Positions 25,834 to 33,649 of a stretch of DNA of 64,000 bases are shown in pieces (the first letter of the stretch is position 1; each line of letters opens with the position of its first letter). Below the pieces are notes generated by a model, which saw nothing but the letters and a program-made list of their open reading frames with translations, ran no database searches and was not told the origin of the DNA. The stretch comes from Amycolatopsis echigonensis (GTDB taxonomy: Bacteria > Actinomycetota > Actinomycetes > Mycobacteriales > Pseudonocardiaceae). A program made the position numbers and the translations under genes. The DNA lies in NCBI RefSeq assembly GCF_014174495.1, contig NZ_JACJHR010000006.1, positions 124,001 to 188,000 on the forward strand, written 5' to 3'.

Positions 25834-27027
25834 ATGGCTCGTTTGGCCCGGACCGCCGGTCTGACCGATGTGCAGCAGGAGATCCTGTCCACGGTGCGTT
25901 CGTTCGTGGACAAGGAGATCATTCCGCACGCGCAGGCTCTGGAGCACGCGGACGAGTACCCGGCGGAGATCGTCGAGGGCATGAAGGAGATGGGCCTGTT
26001 CGGGCTCACCATCCCGGAGGAGTACGGCGGTCTCGGCGAATCGCTGCTCACCTACGCGCTGGTGGTCGAGGAGATCGCGCGCGGCTGGATGAGCGTTTCC
26101 GGCGTGATCAACACGCACTTCATCGTGGCGCACATGATCAAGCAGCACGGGACTGCGGAGCAGAAGCAGCACTTCCTGCCCCGGATGGCGACCGGCGAGG
26201 TGCGCGGCTCGTTCTCGATGTCGGAGCCGGATCTCGGCTCCGATGTCGCGGCGATCAAGACCCGCGCTAAGCGCGAGGGCGACGGCTACGTGATCGATGG
26301 CGCGAAGATGTGGCTGACCAACGGCGGTTCGTCGAACCTGATCGCGTTGTTGGTGAAGACGGACGAGGGTGCGGAGAAGGCGCATCAGAACCTGACGACG
26401 TTCCTGGTGGAGAAGCCGTCCGGGTTCGGCGAGGTGCTTCCGGGCCTGACGATTCCGGGCAAGATCGACAAAATGGGCTACAAGGGCGTCGACACCACCG
26501 AAGCGGTGTTCGACGGCTTCAAGATCGGCGCCGACAAGGTCCTGGGCGAGGCTCCGGGCAAGGGCTTCTCGTACATGATGGACGGTGTCGAGGTCGGCCG
26601 CGTGAACGTCGCGGCGCGCGCGTGCGGGATCGCGATCCGCGCCTTCGAACTCGCTGTCGCCTACGCGCAGCAGCGCACGACGTTCGGCAAGCCGATCGCG
26701 CAGCACCAGGCGATCGCGTTCAAGCTCGCGGAGATGGCGACCAAGGTCGAGGCCGCGCACCTGATGATGGTCAACGCCGCACGGCTCAAGGATTCCGGCG
26801 CCCGCAACGACGTCGAGGCCGGGATGGCGAAGCTGATCGCCAGCGAGTACTGCGCCGAGGTGACCCAGGAAGCGTTCCGGATCCACGGCGGTTACGGCTA
26901 CTCCAAGGAATACGAGATCGAGCGGCTCATGCGCGAAGCGCCGTTCCTGCTGATCGGCGAGGGCACCAGCGAAATCCAGAAAACCATCATCAGCCGCGGC
27001 CTCCTGCGCACATTTGGCCGACCTTAG
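25834..27027 (+). CDS. Acyl-CoA dehydrogenase
   Basis: A 397-residue flavoenzyme that introduces the alpha,beta double bond in an acyl-CoA. The signatures GSFSMSEPDLGSDV (FAD-binding), RTTFGKPIAQHQAIAFKLAEM and the C-terminal RIHGGYGYSKEYEIERLMREA are canonical, with a Glu at the expected catalytic base position of short/medium-chain enzymes. ATG 25834 follows GAGGAG by nine bases. It is the last intact gene of the cluster. A frameshifted second acyl-CoA dehydrogenase lies about 450 bases further on. Confidence 0.9.
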   Translation: MARLARTAGLTDVQQEILSTVRSFVDKEIIPHAQALEHADEYPAEIVEGMKEMGLFGLTIPEEYGGLGESLLTYALVVEEIARGWMSVSGVINTHFIVAHMIKQHGTAEQKQHFLPRMATGEVRGSFSMSEPDLGSDVAAIKTRAKREGDGYVIDGAKMWLTNGGSSNLIALLVKTDEGAEKAHQNLTTFLVEKPSGFGEVLPGLTIPGKIDKMGYKGVDTTEAVFDGFKIGADKVLGEAPGKGFSYMMDGVEVGRVNVAARACGIAIRAFELAVAYAQQRTTFGKPIAQHQAIAFKLAEMATKVEAAHLMMVNAARLKDSGARNDVEAGMAKLIASEYCAEVTQEAFRIHGGYGYSKEYEIERLMREAPFLLIGEGTSEIQKTIISRGLLRTFGRP

Positions 27028-27480
27028 GAAAGACTCGTCGTGGAAAGTCGGCCGGTGAAGTGGGTCCCTTGCTTCGATATCGAAGCAACGACGGCGGGCT
27101 CGGGTTCCGGGTTCTTGGTCGGTGCCTCGATTGTGGGAGACAGCCGGTTTTGGAGCACCGACACGATCGCTCTGCTCAAGCCGTCGAATGTGATTTCGTA
27201 CAGACCTTAAGAACTGCTGTCCAGGCTTCCGCTGCACGTCGCTCTCACGGTTGAGGCGAGAGCGTCGAAGAGGGGTCCAGTCGTTCGCGTGCATCTGCCG
27301 GCGGGCGTGAGCCGTCCGCGATGAGGTTTCGGGACGCGCGGGCCGATGTACGTTTTCACAGTGGTGCCGGGCCCTCAACTGCTCTCCAGGGGTGCCCAGT
27401 GGTGATCGTCGCGACCATGAGCCGAGTTCCGCTGTGGACGGCGCGCGTGCCCCTGCGTCGTTCAGGACGTGTCGGACGAC
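27028..27480. other. Non-coding stretch after the catabolic cluster
   Basis: I see no supported gene here. A 7-bp inverted repeat (GGCCGAC at 27016-27022 and GTCGGCC at 27047-27053) spans the end of the acyl-CoA dehydrogenase gene but its 24-base loop makes it a weak terminator. The composition is slightly less G+C-rich than the cluster, consistent with decaying sequence leading into the pseudogene. Confidence 0.5.
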
Positions 27481-28115
27481 CAGCACCATCACGAGCGTCG
27501 CCGGCGCACTCGAGGCCGACGTCTTCCTCGTTGCCGCCGGGGGGCGCTGTACGAGGTCGCGGCTGCCGGTGACGCCGGTCGTCTCGCTCAACATGTCCTG
27601 CCAACTCGCCGACGTCCGCCTCGACGCCGCACCCGGCCGCCTCGTTCTCTCCGACTGCTCCGTCGCGATTCGCCTCGCACTCGAGTGCGGAGCGGGTTTG
27701 CTCGCCGCCGAACAGGTCGGTGTGGCCCGCTGGTGCTTGGAGACGACCGTCGAGTACCTCAAAATGCGCCGTCAGTTCGGCCGCGTGGTCGGCGGGTTCC
27801 AAGCCCTGAAACACCGGCTGGCCGACCTGTACACGAGCGTCGAATCGCCGCCGCAGCAGCCCAGTACGTCGCGGCGCCCCTCGCAACGGGCGAGACCCGG
27901 ACGTGCCGGTCGCGGTGGCCGTCGCACAGGCCCACTGCAGCGACGTCACCGTCGTGGCCGCGGAGGAAGCCGTTCAATTGCACGGTGGTATCGGGATGAC
28001 CTGGGAACACCCGGCACACCTCTACCTCAAACGCGCCAAGTCGGACCAGATCGCGCTCGGGACTTCAGGCTTCCACCGCTCCCGGCTCTCGGCGTTGATC
28101 GACCTTCCATCTTGA
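27481..28115 (+). pseudogene. Frameshifted acyl-CoA dehydrogenase remnant
   Basis: Segments of an acyl-CoA dehydrogenase appear in all three plus frames in order: ADVFLVAAGG, then ALYEVAAAGDAG in another frame, then LADVRLDAAPG and AAEQVGVARWCLETTVEYLKMR with RRQFGRVVGGFQALKHRLADLY, then AAAQYVAAPLATGE, and finally AEEAVQLHGGIGMTWEHPAH with LYLKRAKSDQ. At least four frame changes are needed to join them, and the N-terminal third is missing. The order and spacing match the middle and C-terminal parts of the family. It is a broken gene, not a shadow of another frame. Confidence 0.8.
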
Positions 28116-28221
28116 TCAGCGGCGGCCACTTCGACGCGCGAGTCCCGCGCCGAGGACGGCTGCGAATGCTCCTGGACAACTGTTGTCGAGGGCGGTTTCT
28201 CATCGACGTCCCGGCAACGCT

Positions 28222-28389
28222 GGCGTCGATGCCGTGGTGGCCGGGTTCGAGGCCGCGTGGGTGTTCTTCGGCGGCGTGTTCGCGGTTGTGTTCCCGGACA
28301 AGATGAAAGCGATCGTGGTGCAGGCCGACGCGATCGATCCGCGGTTGAACGAGGCGGTCCGCGAGCACGCCCAGTCGCGCGGGTCGTGA
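28222..28389 (+). mobile_element. IS21-type transposase (IstA) remnant
   Basis: A 55-codon stretch reads AVVAGFEAAWVFFGGVFAVV and continues FPDKMKAIVVQADAIDPRLN, ending in HAQSRG. This matches the central catalytic part of IstA transposases (a FFGG..AVV.PDN..A.V.....P..N..F.EYAQ.RG pattern). Both ends are missing and no IstB gene or inverted repeats are seen. It is a relic that marks earlier insertion activity beside the recombinase gene. Confidence 0.65.
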
Positions 28390-28498
28390 CGCGGTGCGAC
28401 CCGGCTGGTTGTTGGTCTGTTCGGGCGGCGCTCGTTTGTTTCTCGTCATCGGCTGGTCTTCGTGCGGTCCCGGTTGCGGGCCGGCGGAGGGAGTTGCG

Positions 28499-30046
28499 GT
28501 GGGTGGGTTGAGCGGTGCGGGTTTTGCGAGTGCGGTGGCTGCGCGGCGTGGCGGGTCGCGCGCGTCTGGCCGGGTCGTGAGTGGTGTGCGGTTCGCGTTC
28601 TACGGGCGGATGTCGACTTCCGATTTTCAGGATCCGCGGACGTCACGTGGATGGCAGCGTGCGGTGGCGGATGAGCTGGTGGAGGGGGTCGGGAAGGTTG
28701 TGGTGGAGTTTTTCGATGAGGGCCGGTCGCGGCGGTGGTCATGGGAGGAGCGTCCGGCGGCGTCGGATCTGTTGGCGGCCGCGGAGCGCGGGGATCGCGG
28801 GTTCGATGCTGTGGTGGTGGGGGAGTACGAGCGGGCGTTCTACGGCGATCAGTTCCGGGAGGTGGTCGCCCGGCTGGGCGCGGTGGGTGTGCAGGTGTGG
28901 TTGCCGGAGGCCGGCGGCCTGGTGGAGCTGGGCAGTCCGGTGCATCAGGCGTTGATGACGTTGCTGGGTGCGCAGGCGCAGCGCGAGGTGGTGCGGGCGC
29001 GGCACCGGGTGATGGCGGCGATGGCTGCGCAGGCGCGGGTGCAGGGGCGTTTTCTCGGTGGTCGTCCGCCGTACGGGTACCGGTTGGCCGACGGTGGGCC
29101 GCATCCGAACGCGGTCCATGCGCGATGGGGTCGGCGTGTGCATGTGATGGAGCCGGATCCGGCGACGTCGGGGTGGGTGCGGTGGATGTTCGCCGAGCGC
29201 GCCAGGGGCAGGTCGATCGCGTCGCTGGCGCGGGAACTGAACCAGCGTGGTGTTGCGTGCCCGTCGGGCGTCGACCCGGCGAGGAACTCGCACCGGTCGG
29301 GTGCCCGGTGGATTGTCCGCACAGTGGCGATGATCCTGGAGAACCCGCGTTACACCGGCCGGCAGGTGTGGAACCGCCAGTCCACGAAAGGGCACGGCGC
29401 GGGCGGACGGCGTGGGGGTCGCGGCTCGGGTGCGGTGCGCCGGAACACCGCGGGGGAGTGGGAGGTGTCCGAGCGTCTGGCGCATGCCCCGCTGGTGGAC
29501 GAGGCGACGTTCGTTGCTGTGCAGCGGATCCGGGCCGGACGCCGCGCCAAGGACGGCGGCACGCGCGAGTACGCGTTGTCCGGGCTGGTGGTGTGCGGGG
29601 TGTGCGGTCGTCGGATGGAGGGGCACTGGGTCCACGGCCGGCCGGGGTATCGGTGCCGTCACGGCTACAGCACCGCCGCGCCGCGCCCGGTCGACGGGCC
29701 GCGCAACGTCTACGTCCGCGAGGAACACCTGCTGCAGACCGTGGCAGGACTGATTCCGGCGGACGAAGCGGCTGACCGCAGCCCGCGCGCGATACAGGAG
29801 GCTCTTCGCGACCGGGGTCTGGAGATCTTCTGCGGTCGCGCGACGCGCGAACTCCGACCGGCCGCGGCGCGAGAAGTCGTCTGCCCCGGAGGGCCGCCGG
29901 GGCAGCTTGCGCTCGACGTGGACTGCGGCCCCCTCGCCGGCGCGCCATCGGCGCACCGGACGGAGCCCGCCGAGGAGCACGACCGCCCGTTCCCTGCAGC
30001 CGACGAGCGACCGGTATCACCGGGCCGCGACCGTCTACCGGCATAA
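28499..30046 (+). CDS. Large serine recombinase (site-specific integrase)
   Basis: A 515-residue serine recombinase. The N-terminal resolvase domain has FYGRMSTSDFQDP with catalytic Ser39, then the recombinase domain (GRFLGGRPPYGYRL, SIASLARELNQRGVACPS, MILENPRYTGRQVWNR) and a zinc ribbon with VCGVCGRRMEG and YRC. GTG 28499 is chosen because GGAGGGAG precedes it and it places the serine at residue 39, the same as in the second recombinase at 43985. The C-terminal part after residue 420 is shorter than in that protein and lacks its coiled coil. It lies between the IS21 relic and the A+T-rich island and probably belongs to a separate element. Confidence 0.87.
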   Translation: MGGLSGAGFASAVAARRGGSRASGRVVSGVRFAFYGRMSTSDFQDPRTSRGWQRAVADELVEGVGKVVVEFFDEGRSRRWSWEERPAASDLLAAAERGDRGFDAVVVGEYERAFYGDQFREVVARLGAVGVQVWLPEAGGLVELGSPVHQALMTLLGAQAQREVVRARHRVMAAMAAQARVQGRFLGGRPPYGYRLADGGPHPNAVHARWGRRVHVMEPDPATSGWVRWMFAERARGRSIASLARELNQRGVACPSGVDPARNSHRSGARWIVRTVAMILENPRYTGRQVWNRQSTKGHGAGGRRGGRGSGAVRRNTAGEWEVSERLAHAPLVDEATFVAVQRIRAGRRAKDGGTREYALSGLVVCGVCGRRMEGHWVHGRPGYRCRHGYSTAAPRPVDGPRNVYVREEHLLQTVAGLIPADEAADRSPRAIQEALRDRGLEIFCGRATRELRPAAAREVVCPGGPPGQLALDVDCGPLAGAPSAHRTEPAEEHDRPFPAADERPVSPGRDRLPA

Positions 30047-30050
30047 ATTT

Positions 30051-30078
30051 ACCCCACGGATCTGAAAATCCGTGGGGT
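30051..30078. terminator. Perfect 11-bp hairpin, bidirectional terminator
   Basis: ACCCCACGGAT (30051-30061) and ATCCGTGGGGT (30068-30078) form a perfect stem around the loop CTGAAA, five bases after the recombinase stop. It can end the recombinase transcript from the left and the minus-strand nucleotidyltransferase operon from the right, where an A/T-rich TAAATTTA follows. Confidence 0.75.
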
Positions 30079-30184
30079 ATGGGAGTGTCCGAGGCGAGTT
30101 GCACACTACTCACCCGCCTAAGCCTACGCGGATGACGGATACGCAATCTGGACACAGAGGGGCGGAACGATGGAAACTCACACG

Positions 30185-30556
30185 CTAACCGCGAAGCGAC
30201 CGAGGCGAACATTGAATAGGCCTTGAAAGTGAAATTCCATTCTCGGCCTGCGCAAACCCACTGGAGGCATGTTCGCGCCTATTTAACAGCACGACGTCCG
30301 CCACGACGCCATCCTCAAAAAATTTATCGAATATACGCCTTCTCACCTCTAAACTTTCCATCACGGACGACTCAGGGTAGACTATCAACAAATCAATATC
30401 CGAACCGGTCTCCCACGTCGGACACACATGTCCGCGAGGTCTACATCTTGAAGCGCTGCCAAAAATAAAGACCTCCCAACCATCAGGAACCAGCCCGGCG
30501 AGCTCTCTCCTCGCGCTCTCGAGGAGACAAATACTCCAAGAACTTCTTTCCGTCAT
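30185..30556 (-). CDS. MNT-type nucleotidyltransferase-fold protein
   Basis: A 123-residue protein with the minimal nucleotidyltransferase signature: VFIFGSASR, then GSDIDLLIVYPE, and a third acidic strand VVADVVLLN. These are the GS...DxD...D residues of the DNA polymerase-beta-like fold. The gap between GS and DID is longer than usual, with a CRPRGHVCPTWET insert. ATG 30556 is used; GTG 30568 four codons upstream is possible. It is the third gene of a compact minus-strand set and overlaps the upstream gene by 74 bases. Such proteins occur in HEPN/MNT toxin-antitoxin and defence loci. The partner here is not a recognisable HEPN protein. Confidence 0.7.
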   Translation of the reverse strand: MTERSSWSICLLESARRELAGLVPDGWEVFIFGSASRCRPRGHVCPTWETGSDIDLLIVYPESSVMESLEVRRRIFDKFFEDGVVADVVLLNRREHASSGFAQAENGISLSRPIQCSPRSLRG

Positions 30557-30896
30557 AATATACCGCACCTAAGAAGTCTCGTGCCCGAAAAAGTCCCACA
30601 TTCCGCTCTTTGGCGTACTCTTTCGCTTCGTCGGAGAAGTGGTTATAGTCCATAGTCGAGACTATGCAAGTTGTATCCGGGGCCTTGCCAAGAATTTCAA
30701 CAACATCCGCGAGACCTAGCTGATACATATTAGTCAGGTAGACCTTAATTGTCGACTGGGTTACTCGACGAACTTCCATCTTGAAATCGTCAATGACTTT
30801 TACTGACGATACGGTCGGACGCGACCCAAGATGGTCAAGCAAAAACTTGCGATGCTCTGGTCGTGGACGTTTTTCGTAGTAACCGCTCTCAGGCAC
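30483..30896 (-). CDS. Unknown protein, possible nuclease-like fold
   Basis: A 137-residue protein starting at GTG 30896 behind AGGAGA; an ATG at 30944 is in frame but would overlap the HNH gene. Residues 30-110 contain strand-helix alternation (VKVIDDFKMEVRRV, CIVSTMDYNHFSDEAKEYAKERNVGLFRARDF) that resembles the core of Mrr/Holliday-resolvase-like restriction folds, where a strand is followed by a helix ending in AKE and a short strand. No catalytic D-ExK triad can be defended. It is flanked by an HNH nuclease and a nucleotidyltransferase gene on the same strand. Function unknown. Confidence 0.6.
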   Translation of the reverse strand: MPESGYYEKRPRPEHRKFLLDHLGSRPTVSSVKVIDDFKMEVRRVTQSTIKVYLTNMYQLGLADVVEILGKAPDTTCIVSTMDYNHFSDEAKEYAKERNVGLFRARDFLGAVYYDGKKFLEYLSPREREERARRAGS

Positions 30897-30912
30897 AGTC
30901 TCTCCTGTCGAA

Positions 30913-31665
30913 TTACATCGGTTTGAATACGCTATCGAAGGCATCGGGAAACCTGGGTGCCGCTTGGTTTATAACACCACTCAGGTGTCGTTCTTCAAGC
31001 GCTGCCGCATGCAGACGGAACTGCGCCACAACATCCAGTTCATTCGGAGCCAGATGATCTGAATTGGCCTCTAAAAGTTTTACTATTTTGAGGTTATTCG
31101 GTATAATCTCAGTGAAGACTTTGCTGCGCCAGACGTCGCTGACGTCCGTTATTATCAGTTGTCCGCTAGCAGAATCAGGACCGTATTGCCGCCAGATGGC
31201 GCGGTTATCCAAGAGCAGGCTATATATTGCAACGTTCAACTCGCCACGTGTTGAGAACCTCTTTATCTCAAGGACACCCCGAACCCGCGCCTCGTGAGAT
31301 CTCTTCCATTCCTGCATAAGTTCAACAGGAAAAGAAGCATGAGCCTTATCTACAATGGTATGACAGTTGGGGCATAGCAACAATAGATTATCAAAGCTGG
31401 CTAGCACTTCCTCCTGCGCCCCCGAATCCGCTCTGGGGCCATCACTGCTTGCCGCAACAATATGAGCAACCTCGGCGAGTTTTACCGCGGTCTTGTCTTC
31501 AAGGACATGCCAGAGCGAACCTGTTGTGCATTCTGGCCTGTAGCACCAACCAGCACCCGCTCCGACCAGACGCATAACTGTATCTTGCAGAATCTTCCTG
31601 CCGCGATCCCGCTCACAGCGACTTGAGACCGTACGGGCCACTATGACACTCGCCAGGTCACGCAT
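30913..31665 (-). CDS. HNH endonuclease-like protein with C-terminal extension
   Basis: A 250-residue protein. The first 120 residues hold an HNH/zinc-finger nuclease: a WCYRPEC Cys pair, the AEVAHIVAASSDGPRAD segment with the catalytic-type His, and FDNLLLLCPNCHTIVDKAH with the second Cys pair and HNH His. The C-terminal 130 residues (TRGELNVAIYSLLLDNRAIW and onwards) form a helical extension seen in stand-alone defence-type HNH proteins. It is the first gene of the three-gene minus-strand set. The region is visibly more A+T-rich than the flanking chromosome, which suggests recent transfer. Confidence 0.75.
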   Translation of the reverse strand: MRDLASVIVARTVSSRCERDRGRKILQDTVMRLVGAGAGWCYRPECTTGSLWHVLEDKTAVKLAEVAHIVAASSDGPRADSGAQEEVLASFDNLLLLCPNCHTIVDKAHASFPVELMQEWKRSHEARVRGVLEIKRFSTRGELNVAIYSLLLDNRAIWRQYGPDSASGQLIITDVSDVWRSKVFTEIIPNNLKIVKLLEANSDHLAPNELDVVAQFRLHAAALEERHLSGVINQAAPRFPDAFDSVFKPM

Positions 31666-31794
31666 GACGGCGACACAATGTCACCCTTCCCGCCCCTTAG
31701 CTTTATAGCCAAATCCCACTCCCGCCCTCTCACGCGCTCTGAGCCCGGAGTCCGCGCTCTTCTGCCCAGCATAGCCGAAGACGCTACCCACGCG

Positions 31795-31960
31795 TCATGG
31801 ATGTAACTGTTCAACGGCGAGCCATGCCACTTCCGGCAGATAGATGTTCTTCGGGGGATCCGCCAAAGCTGGCGATCCAGGGACGAGCGCCCCGGCGGCG
31901 CACCGGGTAGTAGATCCGCGTGCCCTGCGGCGGTGTTCGCAGATAAGCGTTGGAACGTTT
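31795..31960 (-). pseudogene. Serine recombinase zinc-ribbon relic
   Basis: The minus strand encodes RCAAGALVPGSPALADPPKN followed by IYLPE, close to RCPARTLAPGSPALASHPPT-IYLRE of the intact recombinase at 43985. One frame away, just upstream, the residues RIYY complete the YYRC motif, so a frameshift has broken it. Only the zinc-ribbon end remains and no N-terminal catalytic part is present. It is the remains of a third recombinase, in opposite orientation to the two intact ones. Confidence 0.65.
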
Positions 31961-31969
31961 GCAGGCAAT

Positions 31970-33397
31970 TTAGCCTCTAGCTCTTTCAAGAAAGATAAAT
32001 TCGCTATCCAAAATCGCATTGGCGGAAGCCTGCAGTGCTGGCAAGGCTGCCTGCCTCGTAAAAGCACTTAGATACCACGACTGATCTGGGTTCAGTCGCA
32101 GGTCCAGAGCTGATGGCCTGTACCGAATAAGACTCGACACGAGGTACATCGACAAATAGCGAGCCAGGTCGGACGGAAGACCTATGAATTCCGAATCCGA
32201 TAGACTGATGGCAAGCGTTCCGTCAAAATATCCATGCGGAGAACCGAGCATTGGGCGAAGACTCGAAATCAACTCCTGTTGCCATTCGTCATAGCGAAGG
32301 TTTGCGATGTGCACCCCATCGCCCGCTCGTACGTACTTCCCTTCCCGTGGAACAAGTAGGACAGAACTATCAAGGCTGAGCCGCGACGACATGGCGAATA
32401 CCTGCCATGGATTCTCGTGATGAAGCGGCGGCATTTCCTCGAACATCAACTGAAGAAATTCCCAGCTAGGCCTGTTCTGCTGAACTATGCCGTAACCTTC
32501 GACCAGAAGATGGCTCCAACTATAGACACCGTCAGTGACGATTGCCTGATACAGCGGAACGGCCTGCAAAGGCAGCGCCCTGACTTGCCCGTACTCCATG
32601 CCTGACTCTAAGCATCGAGCGAAAAGCTGGTCAGGGTTAATCTCGGAAGGCAGGAGCGACGCAGGTATGCCCATTCGCTTCTCGTATATCAGCGGGAATA
32701 CACCATTCCTCAGGGGCCTGATTCGCCAATCGTCAAATTTCCCTGTCGCATGAACTGCGCTAATGCCGTGGGATAGTTTCTTTCCAATTATCAGATCGGG
32801 TCGCCAAAGTAATAGCTCGGCCTTTGCGAGATTCAGCAGTGAGTAATAGTATTGCAATGCCGAACTGGGTCCAGAGATTTCCTGGCCCGCGCGATAGTAT
32901 ACTTCAGCCTGGCTAATAAACGCGGAAAATTCATCGATTAATTCCGCTCGATCGGACCAAGAAACGCCAGCTAAGCGCTTAGAGCAAGCTGGCACATACG
33001 CGGCGCGCCGAAGCTGGTCCCAGAGGAGGTCGGGATTCGGAGATTCCAGTGCAACTTGAGCCTGATCGCTGACAAGAGGTCGACAAATACGATTCCTCAG
33101 ATAGCTACTCTGCTGCAGATCCAAGGCAATGCCATGCGACCTCATGGAAAAACCAAATTCGGTGGCAATGCTGGACACTCTGGTTAGTGCTTCGCCCTGA
33201 AACTCAGGGGACGGTGGGTAAGTCTCCGACCGTGCGTCTACGTGAACCCACGCGAGGCTAGAGTCAAGCGGGTCGTCCGGTCGGCCAGCCGTAGTCGGGC
33301 TTGCGTCGATGCTCTCCGCTTTGAATCGACTCATCAGCTCCGCTAGCCGATTGGGAGGACCTGACAGGTTCATCGAAAAGTGTCCGGGCTTTGACAT
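31970..33397 (-). CDS. YaaC-like protein
   Basis: A 475-residue protein of mainly helical character. The segment SALQYYYSLLNLAKAELLLW with KKLSHGI (about residues 190-225), and the late LPSDLARYLSMYLVSSLIRYRP, resemble the YaaC family, whose HEPN-like helices carry the same YYSLLNLAKA and HG features. Members are frequent in defence islands but have no settled biochemical role. ATG 33397 gives the full length. Codon use is much less G+C-biased than in the flanking chromosome. It lies upstream of, and in line with, the HNH-unknown-nucleotidyltransferase set, separated by the recombinase relic. Confidence 0.6.
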   Translation of the reverse strand: MSKPGHFSMNLSGPPNRLAELMSRFKAESIDASPTTAGRPDDPLDSSLAWVHVDARSETYPPSPEFQGEALTRVSSIATEFGFSMRSHGIALDLQQSSYLRNRICRPLVSDQAQVALESPNPDLLWDQLRRAAYVPACSKRLAGVSWSDRAELIDEFSAFISQAEVYYRAGQEISGPSSALQYYYSLLNLAKAELLLWRPDLIIGKKLSHGISAVHATGKFDDWRIRPLRNGVFPLIYEKRMGIPASLLPSEINPDQLFARCLESGMEYGQVRALPLQAVPLYQAIVTDGVYSWSHLLVEGYGIVQQNRPSWEFLQLMFEEMPPLHHENPWQVFAMSSRLSLDSSVLLVPREGKYVRAGDGVHIANLRYDEWQQELISSLRPMLGSPHGYFDGTLAISLSDSEFIGLPSDLARYLSMYLVSSLIRYRPSALDLRLNPDQSWYLSAFTRQAALPALQASANAILDSEFIFLERARG

Positions 33398-33649
33398 GCG
33401 CCCAGATTACACGGAGAAGCATCCATTGCCGAGCAATTCAGAGGCACCGTGGCCGGCCGTGAGCCGCCATGCAGCTACGGGTGGCAGTTTCCCGCCGACA
33501 GGGGGTCATTCGAGCGCATCAAGTTTGCATCCATCCTGAGCCATTGCCACGGCTTTCTGGTGCTCACTCCGAAGCAGATTGAACAGTTCAACCCGTCCCT
33601 GAGCATCAGATGGCAAGCTGAACCGTGAACGCCGATTACATCAATACAA

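Noticed and set aside
27016..27053. Inverted repeat after the acyl-CoA dehydrogenase gene as a terminator
   Set aside because: The 7-bp stem with a 24-base loop is too weak to claim.
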